Shown here: piece after piece, positions 59,739-64,000 of the stretch
Layout of the letters: each line of letters starts with the position of its first letter
How positions within the stretch are numbered: position 1 is the stretch's first letter
Origin: Cyclobacteriaceae bacterium
Lineage (GTDB): Bacteria; Bacteroidota; Bacteroidia; Cytophagales; Cyclobacteriaceae
Direction: 5' to 3'
NCBI GenBank assembly: GCA_028281285.1
Contig: JANQKF010000020.1
Location: 124,001 to 188,000, forward strand
DNA length: 64,000 nucleotides
Position numbers and translations under genes: made by a program
Notes under the pieces: model-generated
The model's input: the letters and a program-made list of their open reading frames with translations, nothing else
Database searches by the model: none
What the model was told of the DNA's origin: nothing

Positions 59739-62630
59739 TTATTTGAAGAATTCGTCAAAAGTGATTTGTACGTAGTAGATGCTACCCAAATTCGGGTTAC
59801 CGAATGAAGTAGTATATCGCTCATTCAATAGGTTACTCGCACCAATTTTGAATATTGATTTCCACTGCGGGACTCTGTAGCTTACTTGAGCATCCATCGT
59901 ACCGAATTCCGGTACAACTCCTACGCCAAAGGATGATTGCCATAGGAAAGCCTGCTGCCATCGATAAGCGATGTTGAAACCTATTCTATCAGTCACCTTA
60001 CGGTTGCTGAAGTTAATGTTGTAACGGTATCTCGGAGTGTTGTAACTAGCTCGGAATCCTTGATCCAAGAGGTCCTGCTCTGAGATCAACTCATTGAAGG
60101 CCACGTTTGCTCCAAGTTTATATCCACCTGCAAGAGAGTATTCCACTTGGGCGGCCCAACCTTGGGACTTAACAGTACCAGTAGCATTGATATCAAAGCC
60201 ATAGCGTTGTGTGGCAACTGTTCCGTTAATGATAGCCTCTTTTGCAGCCTGACTGCTTGGATTGGCTGGTCCAGGCTCTGTTAACCCGTTTGGTACGGCT
60301 TGAACAAAATCGATTTCCGCAATGAAATCCTTGTAAGTACTATGGTAGTAGTAAGCGTCCACAAAGAGTCTTCCATCCATGAATAAACCTTTATAACCAA
60401 TCTCGAACGTATTTACCTTCTCAGTTTTGAATTCGTCATTGATTCGCGTTTCCGGAGTCAATGCTGTGGCTGCATCAGCGGCCGTAATTGTTCCAGCCTG
60501 AACCTGAGCCTGAAGAGCGGCTACTTGTGTACTCGGGTAAACTGTGTTTTCCTGGAAACGATACCGGTCGACTAATAATTGGTTGCTACCAATCAACCTT
60601 CTTGTCACTACATCCAGGTCAATAAATTGATCTTGAGTAGTTGGGATTCTAAAGCCTCGCTGGAATGACCCTCGAATATTATGATTATCCCAGATTGTTC
60701 CTACAGCCGAAATTCTAGGTGAGAACTGGCCTTTGAAGTTTTCGTTTTTATCGAATCTAAGAGAGGTCGAAATTCTGAGGTTGTCATCCATCATGGACTT
60801 AGTGGCCTGTGCATAGGCACCCCACTCGTTGAAACCAATTTCATCGCCATTGTTCTCTAAAGCGAAGAGGGTACCCTCTGAGTTCAAAGCATATCTTCTG
60901 AAATTAGCACCAACCACAACGTCCGCAAAGTCCCATTTTCCTGAGAAATCTTTGCTGCCTTCAAAATGCCATAGATCTGACTTGTCCAAAAACTTAGCAC
61001 CACCTTCAGCAATAGAAACTGCTCTGAACTGATCTACCAACGTATTGAATTCAGTCGAACCCGGTTGCGGCTGAACAGCTCTTGCCGCTGCGCGCGCTGC
61101 TGTGTGTGAGTCTTCTATGGAAGCGCCTTGAAGTCGTGCGCCAGCAAAAGTCTGCAAATATGGAGAAAGATAAGTCGCTTGGTTAACCAATGAAGCTACC
61201 GTATTAGCAGCGTAACTGTCGCCTGAATTCTCCTGGGTGGTATAACCTCGCAAGTAGAAATCATTGCCTCTCAATTCTAATTTAGCCGTAGATATGGTGA
61301 AGTTGTCCAGTACAAACCGATCATTCGCAGTATATACGGTGCTACCTGAACCATAGTTGAACTGACCAATCAGCTCCAGGTCATCATTTAACCTGTACTG
61401 AAGGGCACCTCCAAATTTGATGCTTTCCGTGGTGTTATCAACGAAGGACGCCTCGGTGAACCCGTCAGGAGTAAAGAGACCATCCACACCGTCAGGTAGG
61501 AGGGTTCTTACAGCTTCTAAGGTTGCCGCTGTGGCCTGATCGGCAGGACTCGCTCCAGGTGCATTTCCCCTTGCGATGGCAACATCAGCCACGGCTCCAA
61601 CTGAAATGTCAAAATCACCATAAACGTTTACACCATTATAGAATCTGTTGGTGCCTCTTTCCGTAGCACCACGTTGGACGGTTCCGAATGTCGCAAATCC
61701 TTGGTCACGTGTATCTGTTCCAACGAAATCCTTTGCAGTAAGATAAGAGCCTGTGATTTTGAACGCGAGCTTGTCGTTCAGGGCTTTTGCCCACCTAAAC
61801 CCATAGTCCTGGTAAAACTCAGATGATGTATCCAGCATTCCAGTAGCGTTTGACTCAACACTGTTTACACCGGTTTTTGCATAAATACTGAAACCTTGGT
61901 ATTCGAAAGGGTTCTTACTGTTCATTAGTAAGATACCGTTGATAGCATTGGGACCATATAGTGCAGAAGCTGCTCCCGGGATCAATTCTACTGATTCAAG
62001 ATCCAGGTCATTGATACCGACAATGTTACCTACTGCGAAGTTCAGGCCGGGAGCTTGGTTATCGATTCCGTCTATGAGTTGAACAAATCGAGTGTTACCA
62101 TTGGCGCCAAACCCACGGGTGTTGATAGATTTGAATGTTAAACTCTGCGTACTGAAATCAACGCCTTTCAGATTAGCCAATCCATCATAGAATGAGGCCG
62201 CAGCCGTATTTTGAATATCGAGAATGTCCAGCTTTTCAATAGAAACCGGAGATTTTAATATACTCTCTTCCAATCTTGAGGCAGAAACCACGATTTCCTG
62301 ACCGAATAAAATCTGCTCTTCCATTCGGATTTCAAGCCCAGAAACATTAGCCTGAGTGATTTCCTGTTCGACCGGTTTGTAGCCCACATAGGAAAAAATC
62401 AGTGTTACCGGGGGAGATTGGTTGATTGTAAAACTGAATTCACCATCAACATTGGTAATCGTGCCCACGACCTTGTCCTTGACCCTAATATTTACTCCGG
62501 GAAGGGTTTCACCGGTGGCAGCATCCACCACTTTCCCTGAGACTGTTACCTGGGCTTGCGCCATCAAAGTAACTGTCGCTAAGGTGAATAGCGAAAATGC
62601 CAGACTCCTAAATACTCTCTTCAAATTCAT
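59739..62630 (-). CDS. TonB-dependent receptor with carboxypeptidase-like N-terminal domain
   Basis: 963 residues with a Sec signal ending LMAQAQ. A carboxypeptidase-regulatory-like domain (about 27-110, SGKVVDAATGETLPGVNIRV) leads into a plug (about 115-235) with SVELIPGAASALYGPNAING, then a beta barrel ending YYVQITFDEFF. It imports an unknown ligand; no SusD-like partner is present. The SGNH hydrolase gene follows by 6 bp. The layout differs from the phytase receptor at 17.9 kb, so the two are not recent duplicates. Confidence 0.9.
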   Translation of the reverse strand: MNLKRVFRSLAFSLFTLATVTLMAQAQVTVSGKVVDAATGETLPGVNIRVKDKVVGTITNVDGEFSFTINQSPPVTLIFSYVGYKPVEQEITQANVSGLEIRMEEQILFGQEIVVSASRLEESILKSPVSIEKLDILDIQNTAAASFYDGLANLKGVDFSTQSLTFKSINTRGFGANGNTRFVQLIDGIDNQAPGLNFAVGNIVGINDLDLESVELIPGAASALYGPNAINGILLMNSKNPFEYQGFSIYAKTGVNSVESNATGMLDTSSEFYQDYGFRWAKALNDKLAFKITGSYLTAKDFVGTDTRDQGFATFGTVQRGATERGTNRFYNGVNVYGDFDISVGAVADVAIARGNAPGASPADQATAATLEAVRTLLPDGVDGLFTPDGFTEASFVDNTTESIKFGGALQYRLNDDLELIGQFNYGSGSTVYTANDRFVLDNFTISTAKLELRGNDFYLRGYTTQENSGDSYAANTVASLVNQATYLSPYLQTFAGARLQGASIEDSHTAARAAARAVQPQPGSTEFNTLVDQFRAVSIAEGGAKFLDKSDLWHFEGSKDFSGKWDFADVVVGANFRRYALNSEGTLFALENNGDEIGFNEWGAYAQATKSMMDDNLRISTSLRFDKNENFKGQFSPRISAVGTIWDNHNIRGSFQRGFRIPTTQDQFIDLDVVTRRLIGSNQLLVDRYRFQENTVYPSTQVAALQAQVQAGTITAADAATALTPETRINDEFKTEKVNTFEIGYKGLFMDGRLFVDAYYYHSTYKDFIAEIDFVQAVPNGLTEPGPANPSSQAAKEAIINGTVATQRYGFDINATGTVKSQGWAAQVEYSLAGGYKLGANVAFNELISEQDLLDQGFRASYNTPRYRYNINFSNRKVTDRIGFNIAYRWQQAFLWQSSFGVGVVPEFGTMDAQVSYRVPQWKSIFKIGASNLLNERYTTSFGNPNLGSIYYVQITFDEFFK

Positions 62631-62707
62631 AGTCTGTTATTGAGTTACTAAATAAAATTTTGTTTGGCTTCGACCTTGAAAAGGCCAATGTTCAATAAGC
62701 ATAATAT

Positions 62708-62715
62708 CAAAAATA
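62708..62715 (-). promoter_or_regulatory. Predicted -7 element of TonB receptor/SGNH operon
   Basis: CAAAAATA on the plus strand reads TATTTTTG, a TAnnTTTG match, about 78 bp upstream of the receptor start. Confidence 0.4.
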
Positions 62716-62822
62716 CAATGTTTTTGCACTTTTAGAAGCCATTTTCGGAAAATTGTTCGTCATGCATACTATTTTTCCGAAACTCTATTTAATGTACGTT
62801 GAGGGAGGGGACGCGCTGATGG

Positions 62823-63170
62823 TTAACCTTGCTGATTCTTTTTGTTTTCTTCCTCAAGATGCTTCACAAACTTATCGCACAATCGATTCATTGCCGATGA
62901 CATGAATTCATCTCCGGTAGAATTCAAAACACTTTGAGCGAGTCCACCAATGCAATCTACATAAAATCTTTTCATTTCATCAACTGGCATGTCCTTGGTC
63001 CACAGATCGATGCGCAGTGTGCTTTGGTTGAGGTTATCCCAGATATTAAGACTTATCGATTTTGTTTGTTCTTCACCTTGATGCTCCTTGTCTGAAGCAT
63101 CCCAATAGATTTTTTCGGGTATATTTTCGTTGTCCAGAACGACCTTAAGCTTAATTTCAGACTCTCTCAT
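62823..63170 (-). CDS. gldC: Gliding motility protein GldC
   Basis: 115 residues. Matches the short GldC family: SEIKLKVVLDNENIPEKIYW, a DLWTKDMPVDEMKRF segment, and CDKFVKHLEEENKK at the end. GldC is found in gliding Bacteroidota and improves gliding, though its job is not essential or well defined; it is cytoplasmic and has no signal peptide here. It stands apart from other gld genes. A -7 promoter match lies 16-23 bp upstream. Confidence 0.9.
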   Translation of the reverse strand: MRESEIKLKVVLDNENIPEKIYWDASDKEHQGEEQTKSISLNIWDNLNQSTLRIDLWTKDMPVDEMKRFYVDCIGGLAQSVLNSTGDEFMSSAMNRLCDKFVKHLEEENKKNQQG

Positions 63171-63185
63171 TGGTTAAAATTTTGG

Positions 63186-63193
63186 CAAATATA
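63186..63193 (-). promoter_or_regulatory. Predicted -7 element of gldC
   Basis: CAAATATA on the plus strand reads TATATTTG, an exact TAnnTTTG match, 16 bp upstream of the gldC start. Confidence 0.5.
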
Positions 63194-63316
63194 GGAACAT
63201 ATAGATAAGAAGATTAGTCCCGGAATTGTTTCTTGAATTTTCATTCGAGATGGCAAAACGGATGAAGGAGTATCGTTTTTCATAAATGTGGTTTATTATT
63301 AAGGAAGTTGAACACT

Positions 63317-64000
63317 ATGGATTGGGTAGCCATCATTTTGGTTTTTGGGACAATCAATACGCTGATCATCGGGTTGTTGCTTTTAAGCATTCGTAACGCT
63401 AAAATGATCGCAACCCGATTGTTTGGAATAATTGTGATCCTGTTTTCGATAATGATCGGTCAGGAGCTCGCAGATTACCTACAATGGAATCATAAGTACC
63501 CTGTGATTATTGGTCTAACTGACGGTTTTATTTTGATCGCGGCACCTTTATTCTATTTCTACGCGCTATTGATTACAGATAAGAAGTGGAAGTTTAGCCG
63601 AATTGATTTGCTCCATGCGATTCCGTTCCTATTATTTACGTTATACCTATTACCATTTTATCTAAAATCCGGTCCGGAGAAGATACTGAACTCCAACTAT
63701 AACGGACACTACATATTGAGCTTGTTAAAGTTTGCAAGTGCCTTTTGCTATTTCGCACTGAGCCTCACTACGGTCTTAAAATTTAGCCGAAGTGATCAGG
63801 TCAGGAGGTTACCTGCGAACAATTCCAGAAATGTATTTTGGTATAAATGGTTTCTCATATCCCTGATTGTAATGGCCATTTTAGTCGGAATACTTGAAAT
63901 CCTCTTTGCCAGGGGAGTAGACTTGATATTTGATCCGGATACTTTTGCGGTGTTGTTATTATCATGCCTCTTTTACGTCAATTCGATCGCCTTGATTCGC
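63317..64000 (+). CDS. Membrane-embedded N-terminal half of an AraC-type regulator (3'-truncated by window)
   Basis: ATG at 63317 opens a frame that runs off the window after 228 codons. The translated part is almost entirely hydrophobic helices (MDWVAIILVFGTINTLIIGL; LFGIIVILFSIMIGQEL; FILIAAPLFYFYALLI; FLLFTLYLLPFYL; VFWYKWFLISLIVMAILVG; FAVLLLSCLFYVNS), with a short loop YPVIIGLTDG. The layout matches the seven-helix input domain of the AraC-type regulators at 29071 and 43927, so the missing C-terminus is expected to hold an AraC DNA-binding domain. That expectation is an inference. Confidence 0.8.
   Translation, partial: MDWVAIILVFGTINTLIIGLLLLSIRNAKMIATRLFGIIVILFSIMIGQELADYLQWNHKYPVIIGLTDGFILIAAPLFYFYALLITDKKWKFSRIDLLHAIPFLLFTLYLLPFYLKSGPEKILNSNYNGHYILSLLKFASAFCYFALSLTTVLKFSRSDQVRRLPANNSRNVFWYKWFLISLIVMAILVGILEILFARGVDLIFDPDTFAVLLLSCLFYVNSIALIR

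Noticed and set aside
1-64000. CRISPR arrays, prophage or conjugative genes
   Set aside because: No regularly spaced repeats with unique spacers and no phage or conjugation proteins were seen on either strand.

Overview
The window looks like chromosome from a gliding, probably marine member of the Bacteroidota, order Cytophagales. The evidence is a type IX secretion (T9SS) C-terminal sorting domain, a GldC homologue, two large TonB-dependent receptors with carboxypeptidase-like N-terminal domains, three AraC-type regulators with membrane-embedded N-terminal halves, many predicted lipoproteins, few clear Shine-Dalgarno sites, and several upstream matches to the Bacteroidota -7 promoter element TAnnTTTG. 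No phage, plasmid, CRISPR or integrase signature was seen. Everything here comes from reading the sequence; no database search was run.

Layout. 1-7.7 kb: the 3' part of a giant T9SS-exported surface protein (NHL propellers nested in Ig-like domains) and a small lipoprotein. 8-13.7 kb: a small secreted protein, a coupled pair (CBM9-like protein and Tat-type glycoside-hydrolase-like lipoprotein), an NSS sodium symporter and a DUF819 membrane protein. 13.7-17.7 kb: OmpA-type lipoprotein, dienoyl-CoA-reductase-like SDR, secreted metallo-beta-lactamase-fold hydrolase, exported RidA and a 46-residue membrane peptide. 17.9-21.9 kb: TonB receptor plus beta-propeller phytase. 21.9-24.7 kb: HxlR regulator divergent from a DJ-1/PfpI, bestrophin and NAD(P)-binding protein operon, with two matching dyads between. 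24.7-30.7 kb: serine hydrolase, MFS transporter, alpha/beta hydrolase with its membrane AraC regulator, lipoprotein. 30.9-41.4 kb: mostly housekeeping (typA, metG, an M20 amidohydrolase, prs-rplY, pth), interrupted by a PadR operon with two paralogous membrane proteins under a long dyad.

41.5-48.1 kb: a three-part alpha/beta-hydrolase-DUF2911 protein with its membrane AraC regulator, asnB, foldback repeats, a REP-associated tyrosine transposase (RAYT) framed by REP-like hairpins, and tRNA-Gln(TTG). 48.1-53.3 kb: an operon of two tandem LVIVD/Ig-like proteins and a YVTN-type propeller with a Met/His-rich insert, the least explained system here. 53.3-57.8 kb: kdnA-kdsB-kdnB, which predicts 8-amino-Kdo in the LPS core, followed by a sugar-isomerase-like Tat lipoprotein and a GNAT enzyme. 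57.8-64 kb: an apparently gene-free gap ending in a strong terminator, an SGNH hydrolase behind its TonB receptor, gldC, and the start of a third membrane AraC-type regulator cut by the window edge.

How the genes fit together. Much of the window serves the cell envelope: nutrient capture (two receptor/enzyme pairs), secreted hydrolases under membrane regulators, LPS core sugar synthesis, gliding and surface proteins. The strongest candidates for new biology are the LVIVD/propeller operon, the PadR operon with its dyad, the RAYT/REP locus, and the Ig-nested propellers of the giant protein.
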